A program made the position numbers and the translations under genes. DNA of 49,620 nucleotides, taken from NCBI GenBank assembly GCA_016838895.1, contig JAEKNU010000028.1, forward strand, positions 1-49,620, written 5' to 3'. This document shows positions 32,448 through 42,900 of the stretch, in pieces. The notes under the pieces are model-generated. The model was not told the origin of the DNA. It saw only the letters and a program-made list of their open reading frames with translations, and did no database searches. How positions within the stretch are numbered: the first letter of the stretch is position 1; every line of letters begins with the position of its first letter. The stretch comes from Chloroflexota bacterium (GTDB lineage Bacteria > Chloroflexota > Anaerolineae > Anaerolineales > Anaerolineaceae).

Positions 32448-32490
32448 TTTATTCTCTCCTATCCCTAAAAAATGATTCAACTACAGAATA

Positions 32491-32522
32491 CAGATCACCA
32501 TCAAAAAGTTGATGGTGATCTG
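32491..32522. repeat. Perfect 14-bp hairpin between res and the RecD-like helicase gene
   Basis: Arms CAGATCACCATCAA (32491-32504) and TTGATGGTGATCTG (32509-32522) surround a 4-nt loop. On the minus strand no T tract follows, so it is not a classical terminator for the res gene. It may stabilise message ends, mark an RNase site, or bind a protein. Confidence 0.65.
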
Positions 32523-32535
32523 GTTTTATGTTGGG

Positions 32536-35500
32536 CTATATCCTTTCCATAATATTCAATAAGTTTTGAAAACTATCCACTTCATGGTAACGCACCTCAT
32601 TGGTGGATATCTCATTGAAAAGCTTTTTTGCACAGGCAATTTTTGCCGCTTCCAATGGGCGAAGTTCCATAGTACTCATTGAACCTTTTGTTTCGGCGAT
32701 GAAATAAATATGCTTTACAGTGCCTTCATTAAAAGCAATGGCCCAGTCAGGTGAGTAATTACCCACCGGTGTGGGAATGTCAAAGCCATCTGGTAATTTG
32801 GCGTAAACACAAACCTCTCTTGCGATATCCAGGTCTTTCAGAAATTTACGCTCAATATTATCTTCGGATATACCATCCGTAAAGACATAATTTTGAATGT
32901 GCCTTTTCGCTCGATAAGCCTTACTTAATTCGATATTACTTTTTTGAGCTGTGAAGATAGCGCTGTCATATCGTTCGTCCACTTGATTATATGAAATGTG
33001 CTCCACGATCATGGTGGCTTTTTGTTCATTGATCAGCTTGATTGCCTTTTTTATGAATTCTTCCGGATTTACTTTAAACAATTCAAAGGTGCCCCAGGAC
33101 AATCCTGAAAGAATTGCAGCCACTGTTTTTCGGATTAGGACAGTGCCTTCGGCAATTTTCCCTATCAGATCATATTTAATTTGGCTGATTTCAGCGGTTT
33201 TCAGTGTATTCGTTTCTGAGTCTGTGGTTTTAAAGCTATCACCACGAGCAAGCGCGTTTTCATCTAAATCCCGTGTTTGCTCACCGGTTGTGACAGTGTA
33301 TTGCAGCCGGGCTACATTCATTTTGTCATCTAAATGTTTAATGGCTTTCTGAATCAATTCAGCACTATCAAAATTAACGGTGTAGGCAACTTTGTGATTG
33401 ATGTAATTCCACAGGGTCTGGAATTCCTTCTTATAAAAATTATCGTTGAGCGGATTATCTTTGATCATGGTTTGATTTGCATCGGTCACCATGTCTTGCA
33501 GAATACGTTCATCAAAGACACTCTGAATCAGAGAATGTATACCTTCCGCCAGGGGGATCAGGGATTCAGGAAGTTGTGCCAGGGAGTTATTCTGAACGTG
33601 CGCGCGGTAAATATCGGTTACATTATCCTCGTTATCGGTATAGTCATTCTTAACCAGATAGCGATAAATCTCTCGTGCTTGTTGTTTGTCGATAATCACT
33701 GGTTGTTCATTGATCATGATTGTCTTTCCAATGAAGTATTCCTGGGTTGCTTTGGACGGACGATCATACAGTTCTTCTTTGATCTTCTTCTGCAGGTCAG
33801 TGACAAAATTGCGGTAACTTTCACTGGCGATAACTGTGAGTTTGTTGATCTGGTGTATGGTGTTGCCACAATATTCAAGATCCATGCGGTCGCCATGCTG
33901 ATTAACTGCCAGTCGTAATCCGCGGCCCACCTCCTGCCGTTTTTGCGTGGAGCTATCACTATGCTTTAGGGTGCAAATTTGGAATACATTGGGGTTATCC
34001 CAACCTTCACGCAAGGCGGAATGAGAGAAGATAAAGCGGACAGGTTCGTCAAATCCGAGTAGTCGTTTCTTGTCTTTCAAAATCAGATCATAGGCCGATA
34101 CATCATCACTTTCATCTTTGCCTCGTTTGGTTTCGCTATCTACTTTGCGGCCTTTCTTGTCAATACTGAAATACCCTGTGTGTGTTTGGGTGGCTTTGAT
34201 GCCTTTCAAATATTTCACATACGGTGTTTCTTCAAGCGTGATGTATTGATTAAGAATCTCATTGTACTCGTGCTCAAAGATAAGGCCATATTCCGAGTTG
34301 ATCTCGTTTCCGGCCTCATCATATTTACGGTATTTGGCCACTTCATCAATAAAGAATAAAGAAAGGGTTTTTATATCCTGGTCAAACAAACGTTGTTCTT
34401 TTTCAAAGTGGGAGAATATCGTCTCGCGAATTTGAATGCGGCGCATGTCTTTTTCGGAAACATCGCCAACAATGACGCCACGTTCCAGGACGACCCCATT
34501 GGTGAAAGTCACCGTACCCCGAATTGGATCAATATCACTGATACGATAACCACGGTATTGCTCCATATTATTGGAAATTGCGTACAGATCATCATCTACG
34601 AAAAGGGAACGCATTTCACGATTGATGGACTTATTGTATTTGATTTCCAGTTCCAGCCTAGCAACAGGTGGGATTTTTGATGAGATCTGAATATTCTCCA
34701 GATACAGATACTGATCCGTACCCCGGAAATTTTTTACATCAAATCCTTTGACTTCGATCTTTTTTACCAGCCGTTTATTGTAGGCATCCAGGGCATCAAG
34801 AACATATACCAAGTTGTGGTTTTGGGCATGCGTGGCGGAATAATTCAGACAGAATAGGGGATTGAAATTCTTTAAACTTTCCTGGGTGGCTTCCCCACCC
34901 ATTTTCTGTGGTTCATCCATGATCAGGATAGGATTGTTGGCTTTGATCACATCCATCGGACGCCGGCTGCCAAAGTCATCCAGTTCTTCGTAAATGCGAC
35001 GACTATCTTTCCCTCTGGCATTGAAGGCCTGGATATTGATAATCATCACATTGATGCCGGCGCTGGAACTGAAGTTATCCAACTCGGTCAGGTTTTTACT
35101 GCTATAAATGAAAAAACGCGCTTTTTTGCCGTAATGCTCCATGAAATGTTCTTGGGTGTCCTCGAAGGAGGTCTTTATCCCTTCCCGGATCGCAATGGAG
35201 GGCACAACAATGATGAACTTACTCCAGCCGTATTGTTTGTTCATTTCAAAAATAGTTTTGATATAAACATACGTTTTGCCGGTACCGGTTTCCATCTCCA
35301 CATCCAGGCTGCAGCGCCCCAGGTGCTTAACCAGGGAAGGGGACTGCTTGATATTGTTACGCGCCTGCATGTTACGAATGTTTTCCAGTAATTGACTATC
35401 GCTAAGTGCCAGGGCAGTGTTTTTAAAACCGACCTCAATTTCATCACTTTGCAGCTCTTGCGCAGCTAGATAATCCATCTGGGCGGATAGTTGTGTTTTA

Positions 35501-35619
35501 CGGATGCCCAGATCACGGGTATAACTTACCCGATCAGTGAAGGGTTGACCGGAAAAGATATTCACTACACTGTAAACGGCTTCGGTCTGGAAGGGTTGAA
35601 TTTTGAATTGAAATTTCAT
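32536..35619 (-). CDS. res: Type III restriction endonuclease subunit (Res)
   Basis: The 1027-residue protein is a superfamily 2 helicase-nuclease. Its Walker A lies within MEMETGTGKTYVYIK-like sequence (ETGTGKT, about residues 110-116), and DEPQ follows (ILIMDEPQKMGG). Later motifs include HSALREGWDNPNVFQICTLK and RQEVGRGLRLA. The C-terminus has a PD-(D/E)xK endonuclease (PDW near residue 957, ETK near 976). Both halves look intact. With Mod it would make a type III restriction-modification enzyme that translocates and cuts unmodified DNA. It follows the HEPN-like gene by 14 nt on the minus strand. Confidence 0.93.
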   Translation of the reverse strand: MKFQFKIQPFQTEAVYSVVNIFSGQPFTDRVSYTRDLGIRKTQLSAQMDYLAAQELQSDEIEVGFKNTALALSDSQLLENIRNMQARNNIKQSPSLVKHLGRCSLDVEMETGTGKTYVYIKTIFEMNKQYGWSKFIIVVPSIAIREGIKTSFEDTQEHFMEHYGKKARFFIYSSKNLTELDNFSSSAGINVMIINIQAFNARGKDSRRIYEELDDFGSRRPMDVIKANNPILIMDEPQKMGGEATQESLKNFNPLFCLNYSATHAQNHNLVYVLDALDAYNKRLVKKIEVKGFDVKNFRGTDQYLYLENIQISSKIPPVARLELEIKYNKSINREMRSLFVDDDLYAISNNMEQYRGYRISDIDPIRGTVTFTNGVVLERGVIVGDVSEKDMRRIQIRETIFSHFEKEQRLFDQDIKTLSLFFIDEVAKYRKYDEAGNEINSEYGLIFEHEYNEILNQYITLEETPYVKYLKGIKATQTHTGYFSIDKKGRKVDSETKRGKDESDDVSAYDLILKDKKRLLGFDEPVRFIFSHSALREGWDNPNVFQICTLKHSDSSTQKRQEVGRGLRLAVNQHGDRMDLEYCGNTIHQINKLTVIASESYRNFVTDLQKKIKEELYDRPSKATQEYFIGKTIMINEQPVIIDKQQAREIYRYLVKNDYTDNEDNVTDIYRAHVQNNSLAQLPESLIPLAEGIHSLIQSVFDERILQDMVTDANQTMIKDNPLNDNFYKKEFQTLWNYINHKVAYTVNFDSAELIQKAIKHLDDKMNVARLQYTVTTGEQTRDLDENALARGDSFKTTDSETNTLKTAEISQIKYDLIGKIAEGTVLIRKTVAAILSGLSWGTFELFKVNPEEFIKKAIKLINEQKATMIVEHISYNQVDERYDSAIFTAQKSNIELSKAYRAKRHIQNYVFTDGISEDNIERKFLKDLDIAREVCVYAKLPDGFDIPTPVGNYSPDWAIAFNEGTVKHIYFIAETKGSMSTMELRPLEAAKIACAKKLFNEISTNEVRYHEVDSFQNLLNIMERI

Positions 35620-35633
35620 TTCATTACCTTGTC

Positions 35634-36476
35634 TCAGGGCATAATTTTAGGTAGTTTTTTGATTACTGGATGGACACGTTCGATCAGCAATTGATAATTG
35701 GCAAAATAAGTATTCATATCCTCATACGACACTACATAACCAGTAGGGTGCCCCGAATCATTTCTTACTTGACGCAATAAATCTAAGTAAGAAAATTGCA
35801 AGTTTGCATTTTCTAAACCCATTGATTCAAAAAGAGAGTGTTTATTTTTGACTTTGATCTGAAATTCATTTAGACGTGCACTGGCTTTTTTTGCTTGTAT
35901 AACTTCTTTTTCAAATTTATTAATTTCTTGTTCAGTACCATTTCCATTTTTAAGATAATCAAGATACGCTTTACACAATTGGATTAACAAGCATTCCGCT
36001 GCACACCCGAGCATTGTGATAGCTGATAACCTTAATCCATTGATGGCACAATTACATGCTTCGTGGAGATAATCAGCTTCAACTTTATCGATTTCAGTGG
36101 TGGATAATTTTGCCAATAAATTAGTATAGATTTGATTTCGAGTATATGGTTGTAATGTTCCAGTTTCTTCTTTGAAATTATCTGCTGCATCCTTCAATAT
36201 TCCAAATTTAACATCTTCGAATGCATACTCATCTGTTTCCTCAAAAATTTGAGCACAATAATCTGCAAGTATATGTTTGTGCTTTTCCAGAGATTTTTTT
36301 GCTGATACAGGAATTTTGATTTCGATAAAGCACTTACATTGATAAGATTTTTTGGTGAAAATACTTGTGTAATCAAAATGAAGCTTCGCTGGCTTTAACA
36401 ATCTGGCAATTTCATCTAGATTGTCTGCTTGGAGTGCTTGAATAAGAGTATATAGAAAACTCGTTTCCTCACCCAT
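35634..36476 (-). CDS. HEPN-like protein between mod and res
   Basis: The 280-residue protein is all-helical. Its C-terminal region has LLRQVRNDSGHPTGYVVSYEDM (about residues 237-258) with R-N-x3-H, the RxxxxH-type motif of HEPN ribonucleases. Upstream helices (AEADYLHEACNCAINGLRLSAITMLGCAAE region) fit a HEPN bundle. HEPN proteins act as RNA-cutting toxins in many defence systems. It starts 2 nt after mod stops and ends 14 nt before res, so it is a regular part of the operon rather than an accident. No family name is certain. It might be a safety device or effector triggered when restriction fails; this is inference. Confidence 0.65.
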   Translation of the reverse strand: MGEETSFLYTLIQALQADNLDEIARLLKPAKLHFDYTSIFTKKSYQCKCFIEIKIPVSAKKSLEKHKHILADYCAQIFEETDEYAFEDVKFGILKDAADNFKEETGTLQPYTRNQIYTNLLAKLSTTEIDKVEADYLHEACNCAINGLRLSAITMLGCAAECLLIQLCKAYLDYLKNGNGTEQEINKFEKEVIQAKKASARLNEFQIKVKNKHSLFESMGLENANLQFSYLDLLRQVRNDSGHPTGYVVSYEDMNTYFANYQLLIERVHPVIKKLPKIMP

Positions 36477-36478
36477 AT

Positions 36479-38365
36479 TTACAACACCTTCCGCACAGTT
36501 GTTGGGCTATGCGTGGCAAAGATTTGCTCAAAATTAGCGGCTACACTGTCATCAGCCAGGCTGCTGTCACGGAAGATGGCATAATAGGGTCTTTGTTTTG
36601 CGATTTCAGTCATGACCTCATCATTAATTTCGTTATCAAAACAGGCTAACAAATAACCATCCGCCACGTCATAAACTTTTTTGCCCTCAATCAAGGTTTC
36701 TTTTATGGGTGAGGAAAGTAGGATACCTAAATCCAGCATAATTTGAAAGAGTAAATCTTCTGCGGTCCGTTCAGATTTGATATTATCGACAAGGGCTAAC
36801 AGATTGGACTGTTTGTATTCGGCTGGGCTGTAATACACATCCTGCATGTTGGTGCTGTCTACCTTTAGCACACGAAAACCAATATCCAAATCCTGTGTTA
36901 ATAAACCGCCTTCGCTTTTAATTTTTTTACCCGCGCGGCGGATGCGTTCTTTCCCAACATCACATATATTTGAGAATCCGGATTTTGAAGCAACAGATTT
37001 ATCGGGGATTTCTTCTGGTATTTGCACTAAAATAAATTTTCTATTTTCACCATCGTCATTATTTATTTGCATAACCGCATCTGCAGTAGTTGCTGAACCA
37101 GAGAAAAAATCCATTACTAGATCATCGTTTCGAGTTGAGAGAAGTAAGAGCATTTTTATTAGGGATGTTGGTTTAGGGGTATCAAAAGGACGTGCCCCAT
37201 CAAATAAGATACCAATTTCTTGTGCAGCACTTTGATTATCTCCTACATCTTCCCTTTTCCACCAAGTAGTTGGAACACGTCCATCTTGAACTTCGGATAA
37301 AAATCGTTTTATGGCGGGCACCCCATCTTCATTTGGACCAAACCAAATACGATTTTCATCTACCATCTTATTAAATCCTTCTTTTGAAACTCTCCAACAT
37401 CCACCTGCGGGTGGATTAACTACCCTCCCACTAGGAGTTGTTATTGGATAATCATAAGATGCAGAATAAGTTTTTACAGATAAATCGCTTGACTTCCATA
37501 ATCCACGAGGATCATTATCTAGATTCTTATATCGGGCATTTTGTTCAGCTGTACGAGGTAATAAATATCGATGCCAACCTATATTTTCTGCAGTGGAAAT
37601 TTTCTTCTTTGCATAACAAATAATATGATCATGCATATCTGAAAAATATTTTGCGTCATTCTGCGGAGAATATTTTTTTTGCCAAACAATGTTAGCTATG
37701 AAATTGTCTGCGCCAAAAATATCATCACATATTTTCCGTAAGTTATGAACTTCACTATCATCAATACTAATAAAAATCACTCCATCTACCGTTAGTAAGT
37801 CTTTTGCCAGTTTCAGTCGCGGATACATCATGTTCAACCAATCGGTATGAAAACGCCCATTACTTTCAAGATTGGTCACCAATCGTCCACCTTCTTCATC
37901 GAATTGACCACTGTTGGTGAGGTAGTTTGCGGTACTTTGAGCAAAATCATCTTCATAGACAAAATCATTGCCAGTGTTATACGGTGGGTCGATGTAAATC
38001 ATCTTTACCTTGCCCAGGTAGGTTTCCTGCAATAGCTTGAGGGCATCCAGGTTGTCGCCTTCTATGTACAGGTTTTCGGTGGTGTCAAAATCCACGCTCT
38101 CTTCCCGGCAGGGGCGCAATGTTTTGGCTATCGGTGCATTGGCTAGTAAAATGGATTTGCGCTTGTCCGGCCAGATAAACTGGTAGCGTTCTGCCGGTCC
38201 TTCAACCAGGACATCGGAAAGTTCCTGCCGTAAGAGATCAAAATCTATTGCTTGAACCACTTTGCCATCTTGAATAGTTTCGGTGAGGGTATTTGGAAAA
38301 AGCGCGCCAATCTGCGCGATATGTTCTTTTACGTTATCCAGACTATGCATTTTTAATTTATCCAT
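36479..38365 (-). CDS. mod: Type III DNA methyltransferase (Mod)
   Basis: The 628-residue protein has the adenine-N6 catalytic motif DPPYN (about residues 126-130) followed by the target-recognition region, then the SAM-binding FFSGSATTADAVM (about 420-432). This order is that of beta-class type III Mod enzymes. IEGDNLDALKLLQETY (about 101-116) is also typical. The start at ATG 38365 has AAGGG 8 nt upstream and is preferred to an earlier ATG (38419), which would add 18 residues with no ribosome binding site. The GxxExxY gene and repeats separate it from the two genes upstream in the operon. Confidence 0.94.
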   Translation of the reverse strand: MDKLKMHSLDNVKEHIAQIGALFPNTLTETIQDGKVVQAIDFDLLRQELSDVLVEGPAERYQFIWPDKRKSILLANAPIAKTLRPCREESVDFDTTENLYIEGDNLDALKLLQETYLGKVKMIYIDPPYNTGNDFVYEDDFAQSTANYLTNSGQFDEEGGRLVTNLESNGRFHTDWLNMMYPRLKLAKDLLTVDGVIFISIDDSEVHNLRKICDDIFGADNFIANIVWQKKYSPQNDAKYFSDMHDHIICYAKKKISTAENIGWHRYLLPRTAEQNARYKNLDNDPRGLWKSSDLSVKTYSASYDYPITTPSGRVVNPPAGGCWRVSKEGFNKMVDENRIWFGPNEDGVPAIKRFLSEVQDGRVPTTWWKREDVGDNQSAAQEIGILFDGARPFDTPKPTSLIKMLLLLSTRNDDLVMDFFSGSATTADAVMQINNDDGENRKFILVQIPEEIPDKSVASKSGFSNICDVGKERIRRAGKKIKSEGGLLTQDLDIGFRVLKVDSTNMQDVYYSPAEYKQSNLLALVDNIKSERTAEDLLFQIMLDLGILLSSPIKETLIEGKKVYDVADGYLLACFDNEINDEVMTEIAKQRPYYAIFRDSSLADDSVAANFEQIFATHSPTTVRKVL

Positions 38366-38570
38366 TTGTTTGTCCCTTATTTGTTGTTTATTCTTGCGCA
38401 AAAGCGAAAAGAAAATCAATTCTAATTATAACCTTTGCGAACGATTGCTCTATTGAAAATCTACGAAATATTCTCAAGCCAAGACGCTAAGAGCGCTAAG
38501 GAAAAGAATTTGAAATATAGCGGTCTCGCATGTGGTTGTTAAGAAAGTTTTTGCTGAGATATCGGGTCGA

Positions 38571-38996
38571 TTATGATTGCCTTCGTACTCTCTGCGATGT
38601 ACTGTGTACGTTTCCTTCCGGCAAACCATTAACCACACGGGAAATGCCAGTTTTTATAAGAACTTCACCAAAATTGATCAGTAATCCAAGCCTTTTATCC
38701 GCAACTCGTAGATAAGTCAACAGTTGTTCATAATGTACAGGGGCAATTTTCTCAACCGATTTTAGCTCAATAATTACTTTATCTTCAACAATGATGTCGG
38801 CGCGAAATCCTAGTTCAATTTGTATTCCATCATATACCATCGGCATAGGTACTTCGGTTTCTATTTGTAACCCGGCTTTTTTTAATTCATAAGCCAATAT
38901 TGCTTGATATGCTGATTCCAATAATCCAGGCCCGACTTGTTTATGAATTTTAAATGCAGTATCCACGATTATGGTAGCCAGTTCATTTTCAGTCAT
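38571..38996 (-). CDS. GxxExxY family protein
   Basis: The 141-residue protein contains GPGLLESAYQ (about residues 23-32), the GxxExxY signature, and ELGFRADIIVEDKVIIELKSVEKI (about 58-81), a PD-(D/E)xK-like arrangement: D in RADIIV, E-L-K later. It is a small predicted nuclease-fold protein, common as a passenger in environmental genomes and often surrounded by degenerate GCAAAG repeats. The start at ATG 38996 has AAAGGA 8 nt upstream; that site lies in the tandem repeat. It sits between mod and DUF4391, so it probably entered the operon with the repeats. Function unknown. Confidence 0.85.
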   Translation of the reverse strand: MTENELATIIVDTAFKIHKQVGPGLLESAYQAILAYELKKAGLQIETEVPMPMVYDGIQIELGFRADIIVEDKVIIELKSVEKIAPVHYEQLLTYLRVADKRLGLLINFGEVLIKTGISRVVNGLPEGNVHSTSQRVRRQS

Positions 38997-39002
38997 GTAG
39001 TG

Positions 39003-39327
39003 CATCCTTTTGATCAACTTCGTTTCATGCTAAACCGCAGGAACCGCAAAGAGAAATAGAGAAGGTATTCACCTTTGCGTTTTTTGCGCCTTTACGAGAG
39101 TGTTTTACAATTCATCCTTTTGATTAAGATTTTTTCACGCCAAGCTGCAAGGATCGCAAAGAGAAATAGAGAAGGTATTAACCTTTGCATTTTTTGCGAC
39201 TTTGTGCGAGCATGTTTTGCAATTTATCCTTTTGATCAACATTATTTCACGCCAAGACGCTAAGTGCGCAAAGATATGTCTAGACTTATACACGCTTTGC
39301 GACTTTGCGAGCGCATGTTTTATAATT
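39003..39327. repeat. Three tandem 103-112-bp repeats beside the GxxExxY gene
   Basis: The anchor (C/T)ATCCTTTTGAT recurs at 39003, 39113 and 39225, with a partial copy at 39328 inside the end of the DUF4391 gene. Each unit also has a GCAAAGAGAAATAGAGAAGG-like block and a GCGACTTT/TTTGCG block. The repeat carries the ribosome-binding-like AAAAGGAT on the minus strand before the GxxExxY start. A related degenerate stretch (CGCTAAGAGCGCTAAGG) lies on the other side of the gene near 38480-38500. Confidence 0.8.
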
Positions 39328-39937
39328 CATCCAAATCCTGCTTGAGTTTCTGAACTTGCATTGCCATTTCAAACTTCTTCTTGGGTTGTTTCTCGGAGCG
39401 CGCTGCTTTTTCCAGTTGTTCAATTCTACGATTCAGTTTGGAGATTTCTTCTTGCCTTCTCAAGCGGTAGGTTACGGGCACTTCCTTGATTGAGTGTTCT
39501 GGCTCTTCATGCAATGCAATTTGTTCCACATAGCCATTCCAAACCTCATCCAATGTAAACCCTTTTGTTTCCAACTGCAGGGCTTCAAGGGGTTGCCAGG
39601 ATGTTTTGTAGAACTTATTGAGGTACAGGGCAAGTTGTCCTTGACCCTCAAAGCGTAGCCAGAAGAGGATATGATGTTTGTTCTGGCGGGCAATATACTC
39701 AAAGATGCGCTCATCTACGGGCTGTTTCTTCAAGTCAATCCCCAGGACAAGAATTTCAATTACTTCGGTACCTGGCTTCAGGTGTAATGTGTTTTCGGTT
39801 AATGAGTTTTCAACAGTGATACGGCGGATGTCTGTAATGAATTTTTCTTTCAGATTCGGTTTAACACTAAGATGCTTATAAAATGCTTCTTTGGGTAGGG
39901 TTCGTCCTACTGTACTGCCCCCCGGAAAAAGAATCAT
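39320..39937 (-). CDS. DUF4391 domain protein
   Basis: The 205-residue protein has an opening VGRTLPKEAFYKHLSV, then FITDIRRITVENSLTENTLHL, FEYIARQNKHHILFWLRFEGQG (about residues 83-104) and a C-terminal coiled coil (LNRRIEQLEKAARSEKQPKKKFEM). This matches the DUF4391 proteins encoded next to SNF2 helicases and Mod methylases in defence operons. The role is unknown; it may bridge helicase and methylase. The start overlaps the SNF2 gene by ATGA and the stop runs into the last copy of the tandem repeats, so the insertion landed at its 3' end. Confidence 0.82.
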   Translation of the reverse strand: MILFPGGSTVGRTLPKEAFYKHLSVKPNLKEKFITDIRRITVENSLTENTLHLKPGTEVIEILVLGIDLKKQPVDERIFEYIARQNKHHILFWLRFEGQGQLALYLNKFYKTSWQPLEALQLETKGFTLDEVWNGYVEQIALHEEPEHSIKEVPVTYRLRRQEEISKLNRRIEQLEKAARSEKQPKKKFEMAMQVQKLKQDLDEL

Positions 39938-42900
39938 TTCATCACCACCATAAAGCAGATTAATTCAAAATCTTCCAATCCAGAGAATTTAGTGGAGAGG
40001 AACGTTGTTTGCCCCCCGCTAAAGAAACTGTCAATATCACTTTGATCTTTGACATGAATAATGGAGGATATGGCTTGTTCCAACAGCTCTGAAATATGAC
40101 CCATGTCTTTGCCGTCCCGGGTCCAACGATTAAATTCTTGACAGGCATCAAGTTCAGGAATGTTCTTGCCCTTGGATAAATAGCGCATCTCATCCAACAA
40201 TGTTTTGGGTTCCAGATGATTGCAAATAATATCCCCATCATCTCCCACATATACCATATAGAATGGATGGATTTGATTCTGATTTTTAATATTGACTTGA
40301 TTGTTGACATTCTTTAATACGAATATAACGCCGGGCTTTTCTTTGCGAACGACAGCATGAATCCCAAAAGGTAGGCGATCAATTCCGGGATGCTCTTTCA
40401 TGAATCCCAATAAGTCTAAACGAAACTCATTCAGTCCCAGATCCATGATTGAAATGCTGGTGGTCATTTCTTCCAGGTCTACAACATCCGATTGCAGTTT
40501 TTCAAGCTGTTGACGGCGGTATTGCAGATCGCCTTTTTCTTCCTGATTGATGTAATCATCGTCTCCGGTGCTGGTCATCACCGAAATTTTCATCCGGGTT
40601 TCGACACGATTCTTGAGATTGATATATTCATCCAGGGATAAATCTGGCCAAAAATTTACCAGTTGAATGACGTCATTTTTGCTTCCAATACGATCAATAC
40701 GTCCAAATCGTTGAATGATGCGTACAGGATTCCAATGGATATCATAATTAATCACATAATCGCAGTCTTGCAGGTTTTGCCCTTCCGAAATACAGTCTGT
40801 GGCAATCAGGATATCAATCTCGTTTGTCTCTTTCGGCATCAGCAGCGCTTTCTCTTTGGAAAGGGGTGAGAAACAGGTCAGGATACTATTCATCTCTACA
40901 GGAAATTTTGGAATCGTCGTGCGTCCATCAATGGATCCAGTGATGATGGCTGTATTTAATCCATACTTCTGTTTGATAAAAGCGCTAACATGGGCATATA
41001 AGTACTCGGCTGTGTCAGAAAAGGCGGTAAAAATCAACAATTTCTTATTGTTTGTATTGATTGGATTTTCAATCTTCTGACTGATGATCCGGAAGAGTTC
41101 GTTTAATTTGAGGTCATATTCCGGTGTGATATCCTCAATCATCAATATTAACAGGGATAAAACCTCCTGATCTGCCCGAAGATCCCGCTCGAAGGAGAGT
41201 ATATCAATGTCTTTTAGGTCAATTTGAAATTTGCTGCCCATATTTAAGATGTCAATATTTTGATCATCCAAATCGAATTCATTTATGTCCACCAACTCAT
41301 CTACTGAGGTATCTTTTCCGGATTGAAACTCGGCAATTTGATTTAACGTGTTTGAGTAGTTTTCATTGATTCTTCGCATTGTTAATTTGAAAGAGTGAAC
41401 AGAACTTTCCATACGCTTTAACAGATTGATACTCATCAATCTACGAATGCCTTCTTCTCGTCCAACTTGGGAAAGATTTTTTCTGCCACCTGTATCCGGA
41501 TCGGTATATTTGTGAAATTTTGAGGCAAGTATATAGTTTGAAGGTGTATAGATTGCCAAGTTTAATTCCATCAACTGTTCATAAACTTCTTGATAGTTAA
41601 TGGCTCCTGGTAAATTTGTCAGACTTGGTCGCAGAGATATTGGTTTATTGCGAGTCGGAAAAGGGCCGATGTCGCTGGTGTCATAATAGCGCTGTATGTG
41701 CTTCCGTGAACGGGCTATGGTGACAGCATCCAGTACTTCAAAGAAATCAAAATCTAATTGTTTTAGCAGGTTCGCAGTGGTACGAATTTCTAGTGCTGAT
41801 TTGCTCCATGCATTAAACACTTTCTGTGCCTGACGAAAAATTGTATCTATGTCGGTTTCCGTATGCAATTTTTCATTAATGATACTGGCTTGACCTTCAT
41901 AAGACAGAGCTAGTTGATTGCGTAAATCCAGAAATCGATTATTGACTGGCGTAGCGGATAGCATCAGTACTTTCGTTTTTACACCTTGTCGAATGACTTT
42001 ATTGAGTAGACGAAGATACCGATTTTCTTTCTCGTTGTCTTCGCCGCTCATCGATCCGCCATTTCTGAAATTATGGGATTCGTCTATGACAACCAGATCA
42101 TAGTTTCCCCAATTGATTCGATCAAGAGGCAAGCCAATCACTGATTCTCCACGATCACGGGATAAATCTGTGTGGAACAGAACATCGTATCGAAGACGGT
42201 CATTTGCGAGAGGATTATTGATTAAATTGCCACGATAAGTCATCCAGTTATCCTTCAATTTCTTTGGACAAAGGACAAGGACGTTTTTATTTCGACCCTC
42301 ATAATACTTAATCACTGCAAGAGCAGTAAAAGTTTTTCCAAGGCCAACACTGTCAGCAAGGATACATCCACTAAATTGCTCTAACTTGTTAATAATTGCA
42401 AGAGCCGCATCCTTCTGGAAATTATATAATTTATTCCAGATCAGGCTATCCTTAAAACCGGTCGCTTCATTGGGAAGGACATCTTCTGTTATGTCATCTA
42501 AAAACTCTTTAAAAATATTGTAAAGGGTCATGAAGTAGATTAATTCGGCAGGATTTTCTTGATATACAGCCGATATATTGTGAATAACTTCATCGGTTAC
42601 ATCTTGTAGCTTGCTATCATCATTCCAAATATTTTCAAAGAGATTAATATATTCATTACTAAAAGGGGCTTCGAATTTATTAATCATATTGTAGGCATTG
42701 TTGCCACGGTCTGTTCCAATATCCACCGTTGTGAAACTATTTATTGGCATATACGTTAGCTGTGTATTGGCGGATTGAACATTCATAAATCCAACCATGC
42801 CCTCATGGGTAAAATTCGACTTGAACTTTACTTTCTTTTGAATCCACGCAGCACACTCCCTGGCAATTGCTTTTTGCGAAAGTTCATTGCGTAGTCTGAC

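Noticed and set aside
39003..39327. CRISPR array
   Set aside because: The units are about 110 bp and nearly identical throughout with no unique spacers, so this is a tandem repeat. No cas genes are near.
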